Below, in pieces: positions 12,358 to 22,497 of a stretch of DNA of 64,000 nucleotides. Numbering within the stretch: the first letter of the stretch is position 1; every line of letters begins with the position of its first letter. The notes beneath the pieces are model-generated. The model was given only the letters and a program-made list of their open reading frames with translations. It did not search any database and was not told where the DNA came from. Source of the stretch: Pratylenchus scribneri (Eukaryota > Nematoda > Chromadorea > Rhabditida > Pratylenchidae). The stretch lies in contig JAQSEB010000050.1 of NCBI GenBank assembly GCA_030063045.1, positions 1,302,001 to 1,366,000 of the forward strand, read 5' to 3'. The translations under genes were made by a program, and so were the position numbers.

Positions 12358-14166
12358 TGAAAGAGGAATTTTGGATGGCACGAATATTTTTGACTGTTTT
12401 TGTTGACATATTTTCCCATTTTCGAAGTCAAATTCACAACGCCCGAAGCTTAAAATCCATATTAATTGGATTCAATTGAATTTAGGGAACCTTTTGATGC
12501 AAATGCCAACCATTTTGGACCTTAAAATTACAATTAAACTGCCAATCAATCCCTCCTCCTTTTTAAGGCCATAATTTAATTTTATTCAATTTCTTGGCAT
12601 CAAAATGTTCCACAAATTGAAAAGAATCCAATCCTAGTTTGGTAAAAATAGCTTCGGGCCTTCCCCTTCTTTCTCCCAATTTTCTTTGTGCCTTTTAATT
12701 TTATCCAGGATATTTCTCTGCAATATTCGTATCAAATTGTCATATTATTTTCCCGATTTTTTAGGAGAAGAATTGTTCATCCAATTTAATTTTTTTTTTG
12801 TTGGAATTTCTCGTCAATTTTTCAAGTTCCGCCTCAATTTTCTTTGCCATTCTCCCACCATCATCTTTTTCCACCCAAATCTTCTCTCAATCCATCCCAT
12901 ATCCCTTCATCGCTTTAAGCCTTTAAAGCCAGCCGATCTTCTCTCCTCACTGCTGATCCATTCATCCGGGATGTTCTTCCGCTTTTTTTTTGCTCCCTTG
13001 CCAATCCGCTTTTCCTTTCCCAAAATCCACAAAACCCATTCAAACGATTTTTATGAAGCTCAAAAGTTTTTTTGTCCACATCAATCCATGCTTCCTTCAA
13101 TGTTCCCCTTTTCCACCTGTTCTCACATCTCATTTACACATTTTGAACTCCCATATAAAAAGCATAAAAACTCGTTAAATAAAATTGTTCTCCAAATCCA
13201 TACAAAATAATAATTTGCAAAATGCTAGTCATTTATTCAATGTTTTTATAATGAATATTTAATAAAATAAATGTTATTCAAATTCGAGAATTTATTTTAA
13301 AATATTTTGATTAGGAAAACATCAAAATTAACGGCACAAATGCCATTGAATCGAGATTGAAATCAAAATGGGTATTTTTGTAGGTTTAAAGAATTGATTT
13401 ACATTTTAAATATTTTTTGGCATTTTATTCTTTTTGGGATATTCTGTCATCTTCTCTGCATGTCATTTTGCTCTCTCCATTTTGCATAATCTTTTCATTC
13501 GAGAACGAGAATTCAAGCAAAGCAAGCCAAGCAAACCTCGATTCTCGAACCTACAAAAATGTTTACCTAATTTTCCCGTTTAAAAACAATGATTCATGAA
13601 GAATTTGAAATTGACTCATCAAATTAAAGAATAAAGTAAAGAATTCAAAAAAAACCAAATGATAAAATTTTTAGAAAAATGGAAGAAAAACATCCCAAAA
13701 ATGTCCGCAAATTCCATGTGTTTTTATCATTTTTTCGACTTGAACTTATTCCTAATTCTCACCAATTGCCCATTCACACCCACGCTTTATTTTGCCCAAA
13801 AATCTTTAATAAATGGAACAAACCAACTGTCACAATTTTTTGTTTTGTTCTTTACTACTTTTTCCTTCTTCTTAATTTCTTGATCCTCATTGAATGAATG
13901 AAAACCATGAGCATAAGTCGAAGGGTTTTACTCAACCTTTTAAATATAAACGAGGAGAAAGCAAAGCTAGACAGCGAATAACGCTGAATTTGAGATGGGA
14001 TAGGTTTGACATTTGATCGATAACGCTAAATGCTCCCGGAAATATTTTCCCCACCTTTTATCGAGTTCTTCTTTTTGACCGCATTATCCCCTAATCCTTT
14101 TTCCTCATCCTACTGATTTTTAATTCATTAATCAAATTTAGATTAATATAAAAATTTAATTTAAAA
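12358..14166. other. Intergenic region pat-2 to lasp-1
   Basis: This holds the integrin 3' flank (AT-rich with AATAAA-like sites near 13255-13275) and the lasp-1 upstream region. The ORFs here are compositionally biased and lack support. A short inverted repeat at 13498-13551 pairs TTCGAGAACGAGAA with TTCTCGAA-containing sequence. I see no other structure. Confidence 0.5.
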
Positions 14167-17100
14167 ATGGCATCGGCCAAATGCGCCCGCGAAGAATGCG
14201 GCAAAACAGTGTATCCCGTCGAGGAATTGAAATGTTTGGACAAAATTTGGCACAAAGGATGCTTTCGATGCACCGGTAAAAAATTTAAAAAAATTATTTG
14301 AAGAAAATTAATTTTACAGCTTGCGGGATGACATTATCCATGAAAACATACAAAGGATATGAGAAAAAGCCATATTGCGATGTAAATTTCATTATTTAAA
14401 AAAATATTATTTTAATATTTTTTTGTAGGCCCATTACCCAAAAACGGTCCCATCAGCTTTCACCGCTTCATTGGACTTAGACCGGGCCAAACAGAACACC
14501 GCACTGCAATCATCGGTGAGTTAACTCGGAAATTTAATTTTATTTAGTCAAAAAACATTTTAAAAAATTACCAAAAATATTTATTAAATAATTTTTTAAC
14601 TATTTAAAATAAATATAAATAAATTCCTCTATTCATTCACAAGGGAAGTACCTCACCTTAAGGTGGCCCTTTTTGATGAAACTTGGCATGTCTTTTGGCC
14701 ATAGGATGCCTACACATAATCCGCTATTTTTATCTGCGGAATGAGCTCGCCTACTGTTTTATGGCCAATAAAAATTTTTAATTTGACGATTTATTGGATT
14801 GGAAATAGAGAGAGGCAGATGCCTGGATGGTGTATGGGGTAAGTATGTAGAATACTTTTATGGTCATGTGTTCAATTCCTCTCATCGGCGAGTAATTTTT
14901 TTAATTTCTTAAACTCATTTTTAATACAAATTTAGAGTTTTATTATTAAAAATTAAATAAAATAATTAAAATTATGTAAACCGCAATATAATTATCTGCC
15001 CAATGAGCTTATCTCGGATTTTATGGCCATAAAACCTATTTTTCAGCCATTTTGGCCATAGCTCATATCTCGGTATAGGGATGTCCTAAAATTATGAACT
15101 AAACGTCATATTATAGAGAATTTTATTGGCTATAATATTGGTAAATGTTTTCTAGGCTTAAAAATTTTTTGAAATTTTTTATCGATTTTTTTCGAAAAAT
15201 CCCGAATTTGGCCAATTTTCAATGGGCCATAACTCGGGTATATGGCTATATTGGAACATGGCCCAATTATGTTTTTTGATCACACTATCATAAAGTATTT
15301 TTGTGCAAATTTTTAGGTTTTTCCCTTAACCTGAAAATTCTAGGTATTTTGCCCATTACAGGCCTAGCATTGCGAATTCGCAAAAATTTTCAGGTAGTCA
15401 GAAAAATCTGAAAATTTGCATAGAGATACTTTATGATATGGTGATCAAAAAAGATAACTGAGCCAAAGTCCAACGATTCCATCTAACCGAGTTATGGACC
15501 ATTGAAAATTGGCCAAATTCGGGATTTTTTGAAAAAAATCGATAAAAAATTTCAAAAAATTTTTAGGCCTAGGAAACATTTACCAATATTATAGCCAATA
15601 AAATTCTCTATAATATGACGTTTAGTTCATAATTTTAGGACATCCCTATACCGAGATATGAGCTATGGCCAAAATGGCTGAAAAATAGGTTTTATGGCCA
15701 TAAAATCCGAGGCGTGTCCATTCCGCAGATAAAAATTGTGATTTAGGTGTAGGCATCCTATGCCCTAAACATATGCAAAGTCTCATTAAAAAGGGCCACC
15801 TTAAGGTGAGGTACTTCCCTTGTCAGGTAAAATATCACGAAAATTACGAGAAAATGAAGGGCACAAAAATTGATGTGGTCGATGATCCGGAGACGAAACG
15901 GCTGCTTGAGAACACCCAAAAGCAGTCATTGGCCCATTATCACGGAGAGCAGAAGAAAAAGGAGGAACAGGATCAGCACAGGGAGCACAGAGAGGGACAA
16001 GGCCAACAGCCGCCATCCGGTAATAATTAATTAATTAAATTAAATTGCATTTTTGGAGTGTTTTTGATTTTTTTTAACCCAATTTCCTTAAAAAAGTGAA
16101 ATAATTTATATTTCTAACATTTATGAATGATTTTAATAACAAATTACCCATTTAACCAATTAAATAAGAAATACAAATATTATTTAAATGTAAGCCTTAA
16201 AATTTAAATTAAATTAATTAATTTTTTGGTGTGCATTTGTTTTGATTTTACAAAATTTCAAGCAGAATTTTTCAATCATTCTCCCTCAATGGATTCACTT
16301 GGCTCTGCCTATTCCCACGCCTCATCCGGCCTTCAAAACCATCCAATTGGGAATGGCCACGGCCATCATCAGGCCCATTATGCCTATGGCCAACCATCAA
16401 TTGACAAAGACAATTCACCCTATACGCAGAGGGTGGCCCAACAGGCACATGGAACTGTGATTTATTCATCCGAAATGGGCGGTCAAGGTTTGTTTTGGAT
16501 TTTATTTGGATTGCACTTTTAACAAATTAATATTTTGAATGAATGAGTGAATTAATGAATGGTCTTGGTCTTTCTTACTTAATTAATTCACTAGTGTGAA
16601 AAAAATGAAAATTAACATCCAAAAAATGATTGATAATGATAATATTATTGTAGGTTAAGGTTTTTATTCAAAATTTCGGCATTTAGTTTTAAAATGTACA
16701 GAAGGATGTATAAAACTGCATAAAAGTAATAACCAATTCCGAAGAAATTATTGTCCTCTGAGCGGAATCGAACCCGAGACCTAAATTTTGTGAAAGCGAA
16801 AGGTTCAAACTTAAGGTCGAAAATTTTGAAAATTTTATTTTTGGTAAAATCTAAACCCAAATAAGCCTGAAACGTAGCCCTAATCTAAGCCGTAAGCCCA
16901 AAATCCAGACTTAAGAAAAAAACCTGCTCCAAAACGAGCTAGTCTATAGAATTAATAATTTTCACAAAAAAATATATTTAAATTAATTCCAAATATTTTA
17001 GTCACACCCGACGACAAACAAGTTGGCTCAATTGCCGACTATGATCCAATGAAAGGTTTGGCAAATTGATTTAAATTTCAATTTTATTGGCGAAATTCAG

Positions 17101-17887
17101 CTGAACAACAAAAATCGGCCCCAGCAGCAGCGGGTGGAGGTGGAGGAAAGGCACCGGCCGGCGGCGCCCAAACTGGCTTCACAGTCAAAGCCCTTTATGA
17201 CTACAATGCGGCGGATAAGGATGAGGTTGGTGAAAAGAAATTGAAATTAATTCAAAATGTAAACAAATTGAATTTCAAATAATGAAAAAAAAACTAAAAT
17301 TACTCGACTTCGATTTTATATTTTGGAGGAAAAATTTAGGAAAATATTTACCAAAATTTAATTGAAATTAAAAAAAAAACTAAAATTGCTGGACCTCACT
17401 GGACTTATTTTTTATCTCCATCGATTTTTTTTATAATTTTTTTTGATTAAAAATGAAACATTTTTGCATGAAGAAAAATATTAAAAATATCGCAACAACT
17501 TCGCCTCCCTATAGTCCAGTCGGATAATTGCTAGGTTTTTACTCTCAAATGGTCATGAGTTCGACTCCACGTTAAGGCAAATATTTTTTTAAATTTTTTA
17601 TAACATTCTTTTTACTCCCTCATCAATATAGAATTTATTTAATTTTATATTAAAAAATTTTTATTAATGAAAAATGAGAAAAAAGTCAAAAATGATGGTC
17701 AAAGAAATGAAAAATTCCTATATTTTTAAAGGTCAGCTTCAAGGAGGGCGATGTGATTGTGAATTGCCAAAAAGTGGACGATGGATGGTTTACGGGAACT
17801 GTGCAACGAACATTGTTATGGGGAATGTTACCGGCCAACTATGTGGAGAAAGTGGCACAACCAACTGGGATGTTCCGTGTCAAATAA
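14167..17887 (+). CDS. lasp-1: LIM, nebulin-repeat and SH3 protein (LASP family)
   Basis: Actin-binding adaptor of adhesion sites and muscle. Eight exons: 14167-14275, 14320-14381, 14429-14515, 15827-16019, 16266-16487, 17002-17055, 17101-17225, 17732-17887. They total 1008 bases (335 residues) with consistent phases. The N-terminal LIM domain (residues ~6-58) keeps [26 protein letters not shown] and KKPYCDAHYPK, close to vertebrate LASP1. One clear nebulin repeat follows ([13 protein letters not shown]), then a degenerate one, a His/Gly/Gln-rich linker, and a C-terminal SH3 with [15 protein letters not shown] and GMLPANYVE. The first zinc pair reads C-x4-C (CAREEC) instead of the usual C-x2-C. 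The start of exon 5 is a tandem AG-CAG acceptor, so one alanine codon may be optional. Intron 3 carries a 1.2 kb fold-back element. Confidence 0.95.
14639..15823. mobile_element. 1.2 kb fold-back element in lasp-1 intron 3
   Basis: Long palindrome. The left end, ACAAGGGAAGTACCTCACC, is mirrored at the right end as GGTGAGGTACTTCCCTTGT. The inner arms also pair (GGCCATAACTCGG near 15225 with CCGAGTTATGG near 15488). The centre lies near 15330-15400. There is no transposase-like open frame. The left arm is interrupted by a tRNA-like sequence. The right end stops three bases before the exon at 15827. Confidence 0.85.
14818..14902 (+). ncRNA. tRNA-like relic 1 (inside the fold-back element)
   Basis: A B-box-like GTTCAATTCC (14870-14879) is followed by CGGCGAGTAATTTTTTT. 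The D-arm side is poorly preserved and no cloverleaf closes. It lies only in the left arm of the palindrome, so it was inserted after the palindrome formed. Confidence 0.4.
16735..16820 (-). ncRNA. tRNA-like relic 2 in lasp-1 intron 5
   Basis: On the - strand, GGTCTCGGGTTCGATTCC forms a good T-arm/B-box. It is followed by GCTCAGAGGACAATAATTTC, matching the tail of the other relics. The A-box half is not convincing. Confidence 0.4.
17502..17590 (+). ncRNA. tRNA-like relic 3 in lasp-1 intron 7
   Basis: An A-box-like TAGTCCAGTCGG and a B-box-like GAGTTCGACTCC are correctly ordered and about 40 bases apart. GGCAAATATTTTTTT follows. GCCT at the 5' end can pair with AGGC at the 3' end, but the rest of the acceptor stem does not, so it is not a functional tRNA by eye. 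Confidence 0.45.
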
Positions 17888-18641
17888 ATGATGAATGGAC
17901 AAAAACGAAGATGAGAACGATCGAAAAATAATCAAATTTATTTCATTTTCCGTCCATCTCCTCTCCCTCCAAATCCAAAGCCAAAATTATACCATCATTA
18001 ATTTTACACAAAAGCAGCATTTTGAATATTCTCTCATTTTCTCAGACCCCTTCACCCATCCATATTGCATATTTTTGCCAATATTTCTCGCCATTTTGAT
18101 TCAATGCCAACCCACCATTTATTCACATACAGCCCAAACAAATTTCAGGATGGCAATAATAAAAATAATTTGATTACATATTTTTATTTTTCATCTTCAG
18201 TAACAAAACTATTATTTGACAAGTGCAATTTTTGTTTTTACCTTAATTAAGATAAATTGATTTGCTATAAAAATATATTGCGGATTTAATGGAAATTGTC
18301 CAATTTTTGATATATTTCTTAAATTTTTACATTTTTTTAAAAATGAAGAAGAATTTCCCAATTTGTAACCGAACTTAAAAAAAAAAGAAAAAACTACATA
18401 TTCTTCTATTTGTAGGGCTAATAAGCGTACTAGACTTACTTACATTACTTTTATGAGGTATTTATAAATTACAGGACCAAATAATAATGGTAAATTCAGG
18501 TTTAACTTATCGGAAAACCTTTAAATAGATTGAGAATAAGCAAAAAAATATTTAATTTTCGTTGGAAATTATTGATTTTTAACATTTAATTCTTAATTAA
18601 TTAATAATTTATCATTTTATAGATTAAAAAATAATCAAAAA
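17888..18641. other. Gap lasp-1 to ess-2
   Basis: AT-rich 754-base spacer with no coding signal. TTTTATAG just upstream of the ess-2 ATG is a good acceptor for spliced-leader addition or a 5' UTR intron. At this length a classic short operon spacer is unlikely. Confidence 0.5.
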
Positions 18642-21600
18642 ATGTCTTTATCATCACGCCGTGATTCCAAAAACAGTTTCGATCAAGTGGACGCACTAAT
18701 CGATGTGCCGGAATCTTCGCGCAAAAATAAACTGGTTCGACTTGGTGCAAAAGTGCTGGAAACGAAGAAGGAAGTCCGTAAAGTGCTGCCGGAGGAGAAA
18801 TATGTGGAAAATTTGGAGAAAATAATTGTGCGAGACTATTTCCCGGAATTGCCGAAAATGAAGGTTTTCAATTAAAACATAAATTTTAATAATTAAAATT
18901 ACAATTTAAATAATATGATGGATATGTTACTGCTAATAATCTTAGCTTCTAGGAAACCTAGAAAGTTGAGAATGGGCTTATTCGACTCGGAATGGTCGAT
19001 TTAGTCTATGAAATTTCAATTACAGACTTGAAGTAAGGCCTCGATTTATAAATAAAAACCGTTTGGGTTTAAGCTTTTCAAAATAAGGTCATCTCGTTTT
19101 GAAATTAAAATTTCATAGATTAAATTGATCAGAGGCCAACTCGAATGAGTCTACTTTCGATTATTTACTAAACCTTTAAGTCGAAATTTCGTAAATTAGA
19201 TAGATCAATTAAAATAAAATTAAAAATATTCAACTAAAACTGAACAAATTTAAAGGTTCAAGCAGAATTTTTGGAAGCCGTTGCCCACAATGATCAACTC
19301 AAAATTCGTGAACTCCAAATCCGCTACAGCACCCGACGAACCGATCGTCGCACTTCTCCATCGCAGAGGCCAAAAAGTCCATCGGGTGCTGATTTTGATC
19401 CGGAAACGCCCGGACCCGGTCCATCGGAATTTGAGGACACCAAAAAAGGCCAAACGCCGTACGCAAATCGAGAAGGGGACAATGAGGAATTCCTGAAGAA
19501 GGAAAGGAAGAAGAAGGCAGCGAAACCAACACCGCTGGACGGGTTGACGGTGCAAACATATTTGGAGAAATACACAAGCGAGGACAATGCCAGCTTCGAG
19601 GAATTGTTCGAATTGCATCATCAAAGGGAAAGGGTACGTATTAGAGCAGGAAAATGTTTAAAATAGGGCAAATTAAAAGAAAATCCGTATTATTTTTTTT
19701 TGGAAAAATTTTAGATTTATCGAAAATTTTTAGCGGTTTAAAAGTTTATTCAAAACCCATAAAATTATTACTCAATTTGATGATTATTTATTGGCCTACA
19801 AATTATTATATCATTCAATGCGTCTTGACCAGCTCTATCCAATTTTGGATATAATTTATTTGTGAATGTAGGACAACCCTCGTCTTAAACCATTATAATT
19901 ATTTTTTAATTCTTTTTCCGGCAATTAATTCTAAATTTTTATCTTAACTTATCCAATTCATTTTATTTATTTATAGGTAAAAAATGCGTGGATGTACGAA
20001 GCGGAAAAGAAACACAACGAAGCATTGGTGCATCGTGGCCCGGAAATGTTGAAAGCGGCCGATGAACAATTGGTGGCCAAACGAAATGAAAATGGTACGA
20101 AAATTGGGAAAATTAACCAAAAATATTAATAATTTAATTTTTAGTGGATCGCCCAGTGGACATTGACAATTGGAGCTATAAAGCGAGGAATGTGGTCCTC
20201 TTCAATCATTTGGAGGAGGCACCATTGACCATGGAAGAGCACATTGAGAGGGCAAAAAGCCAGGAAATGGTGGTGAACAAGGAGGCGACCCGATTCAAAA
20301 ATGAACAACAAAAACAGCCACATCAGGTTTTCATTAATTTTCATTTAGGTTTTCACCCATTTAAAAATATATGTGTAAAAAATGTCATAGAAAATTGAAA
20401 TACGATTTAAAATTTGTAACATTATTCGATTAAATTAATTAATTCTAATTAATTAATTAAACATTCACATTTTAATTAAGATTGCAATGGCTCGTGCCGC
20501 CTTCCAAAATGTGACAAAAATTGCCGGTCATGTAGACATTACTGGCAAACAAGTCGGCGTTGAGGCCAAAACAATTGGACTGGTGGCCACTCCAACACCA
20601 ATTCCAGGTATTAATTTATTATTTTTAAATTTAAATTAAAATTATTATCTATTTTAAATTTAATTATTAATTAAAAATTATTATTTATTTTGGATTATTT
20701 AATTAATTAAAAATATTAAATTTTCAGAGGAATCACCTTTGATGACCTGGGGCGAAATTGAGGGCACCCCATTTCGGCTGGATGCACCCGAAATTCAACC
20801 CAGAATCGACGATGCGCCCGTCTTTCGAATTCCGGAAGTGCCGGTGCGCGAACAAATTGCCCAGGGAATTGCGGAACAAATTGCCTCTCGCTACCATAAT
20901 AAACGAAAACATGCAATGGACAAAATCCAACAAATTGCACCGTAAATTAATTTTTATAATTAATTTTAATTAATTGATTGATTTTTAAATTCAAATTTAA
21001 ATATAAAATAAATTCATTTAAAATTAATTTTTAAAATTAAAATTCCCCTCAAATTTTGCAGAAAAACTCCAAAATTCAATTCAATCCGTTCGTCTGGATT
21101 TGGAGGAGGAAGCGTCGGCCCCGGTCGAAGATTGTCAACAATGTCGCCGGCGGCCAGAAATTTGCTGAACGATCGATTGGGCATTCGGCTGGGCACCGAC
21201 AAAATGAAAGTGTCGCCCAGTCCAAAGGGGTATATATTTTTGTTTTATGATAAATTATTTGAAATTAATAAGAAATTTTATGAGAGGATACTTTTCTTCA
21301 AAAATGATACAAATTATTAATTTATAGGAAATATTCCAAATTTTTCAACCCGCAACAAAGAGGTCCTTTAGTGTAGTGGTATGATAGCGGAATTTTTTCT
21401 TGGAGGTCGTAGGTTCGAATCCCTTTGGCGGCAAATAATTTTTTAACGTCAAAAATTCACAATTAAAAATATTATTATGATAAAATAATAATATAAATAT
21501 TTTTTTAATCCAAATATTTCAAAATCCCAATATTTTTTAAACAATTAATTTTTTAGGACTCCATCTCGATCCACAATGTTCAGTCCGGCGATTTACAAAA

Positions 21601-22169
21601 TGGTCAAAGTGGCCAAGAATGAGCCCCACTCCGGCTCCACAACGCCCATTCCTTCAAATTCAAATCATGGCTTTGGTGGTGGCAAATCGGTGACCGACAA
21701 TTTACTGCACATTCCACCATCCTCCCCTGGCCCATCCTCCTCAATTTTCAATGAATCATTGAACAGTAGCAGTGGAAATTTTGGTAGGTTTTTTGGTGGA
21801 AATAATTTTAAAAGAATTCCAAAGATTTTATCCTTACAAAAATTTTTTTGGGAGGAATTTTTCAGAAAAACCGAATCCCCCACTTTTTAATTTTGATTAA
21901 ATGTCAAATTTTAAGTCTTTGAGACATGAACCAATTGGTCTAATGGGTAAACATATGGATTTAACAAAAAAAAGTCACTCAGGTTCAATTCCATCAGCGG
22001 CCGGATAATTTTTCCCATTTTTATTTTTTTTACCACAATCAAAAATCTTAGCAAAATAGTTTATTTATTAATAGAATTAATTAAATTCATTATTTTTCCA
22101 GCAGATGACGATGCCAACGAAGAAGAAGGAGGTCCCAACAAACGACCATCGGCAGCCGATTTTTTCTGA
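18642..22169 (+). CDS. ess-2: Splicing factor ESS-2 / DGCR14
   Basis: Nuclear protein of the ESS2/DGCR14 family, associated with the spliceosomal C complex. Nine exons: 18642-18863, 19256-19633, 19977-20094, 20145-20326, 20481-20607, 20728-20941, 21062-21229, 21557-21783, 22102-22169. They sum to 1704 bases (567 residues; human about 476). Recognised family blocks are PEEKYVENLEKIIVRDYFPEL near the N-terminus (21 residues, so only its position, ~55-75, is the landmark), LDGLTVQTYLEKYTSEDNAS, FEELFELHHQRERVKNAW, NWSYKARN, and SPLMTWGEIEGTP. The C-terminal third is Ser/Pro-rich and longer than in vertebrates. The last exon starts at a CAG-CAG tandem acceptor. Introns 7 and 8 each hold a tRNA-like relic. 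Confidence 0.95.
21362..21444 (+). ncRNA. tRNA-like relic 4 in ess-2 intron 7
   Basis: Starts TCCTTTAGTGTAGTGGTATG, a textbook D-arm/A-box, and has GTAGGTTCGAATCCC as T-arm/B-box. It is followed by GGCGGCAAATAATTTTTT. The acceptor ends do not pair and the anticodon stem is broken, so I call a relic rather than a tRNA gene. Confidence 0.5.
21925..22013 (+). ncRNA. tRNA-like relic 5 in ess-2 intron 8
   Basis: TTGGTCTAATGGGTAAAC resembles a D-arm with A-box. GGTTCAATTCC is a B-box, followed by the tail GCGGCCGGATAATTTTTCCC. The middle has an eight-A run in place of a normal anticodon arm. Confidence 0.45.
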
Positions 22170-22497
22170 TTTGAGCGAATTTACAAGGAAAGAACATTTG
22201 GAATCAATGATTAAAAATTATATTTTTATTTTATTATCAAATTTCACATTGAAAAAAAAACATTTAATTGGAATAAAATTTGAAGTGAAAATATTGCAAA
22301 TTGAATAATGAATAATTTTATCCCCCTTTTTGAGCAAATTTGCATAAATTTGAAGATTTCCTCTTCAATTTCCTTCTTCCTACCCATTTTTCCATCCAAA
22401 AATGCCATGTGGTTTCCTTCAATGCTTTCATATAAAATATTTCCTTCCGGTTCCGGTGCACCCATCTTTTCGCTCAATTTCATGCACTCATTCATTG

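Noticed and set aside
19250..19624. 124-codon - strand frame
   Set aside because: Antisense shadow of ess-2 exon 2, whose + strand reading matches the DGCR14 family.
21362..21444. Functional tRNA gene
   Set aside because: The D-arm and T-loop look right, but the acceptor ends do not pair and the anticodon stem fails, so only a relic is claimed.
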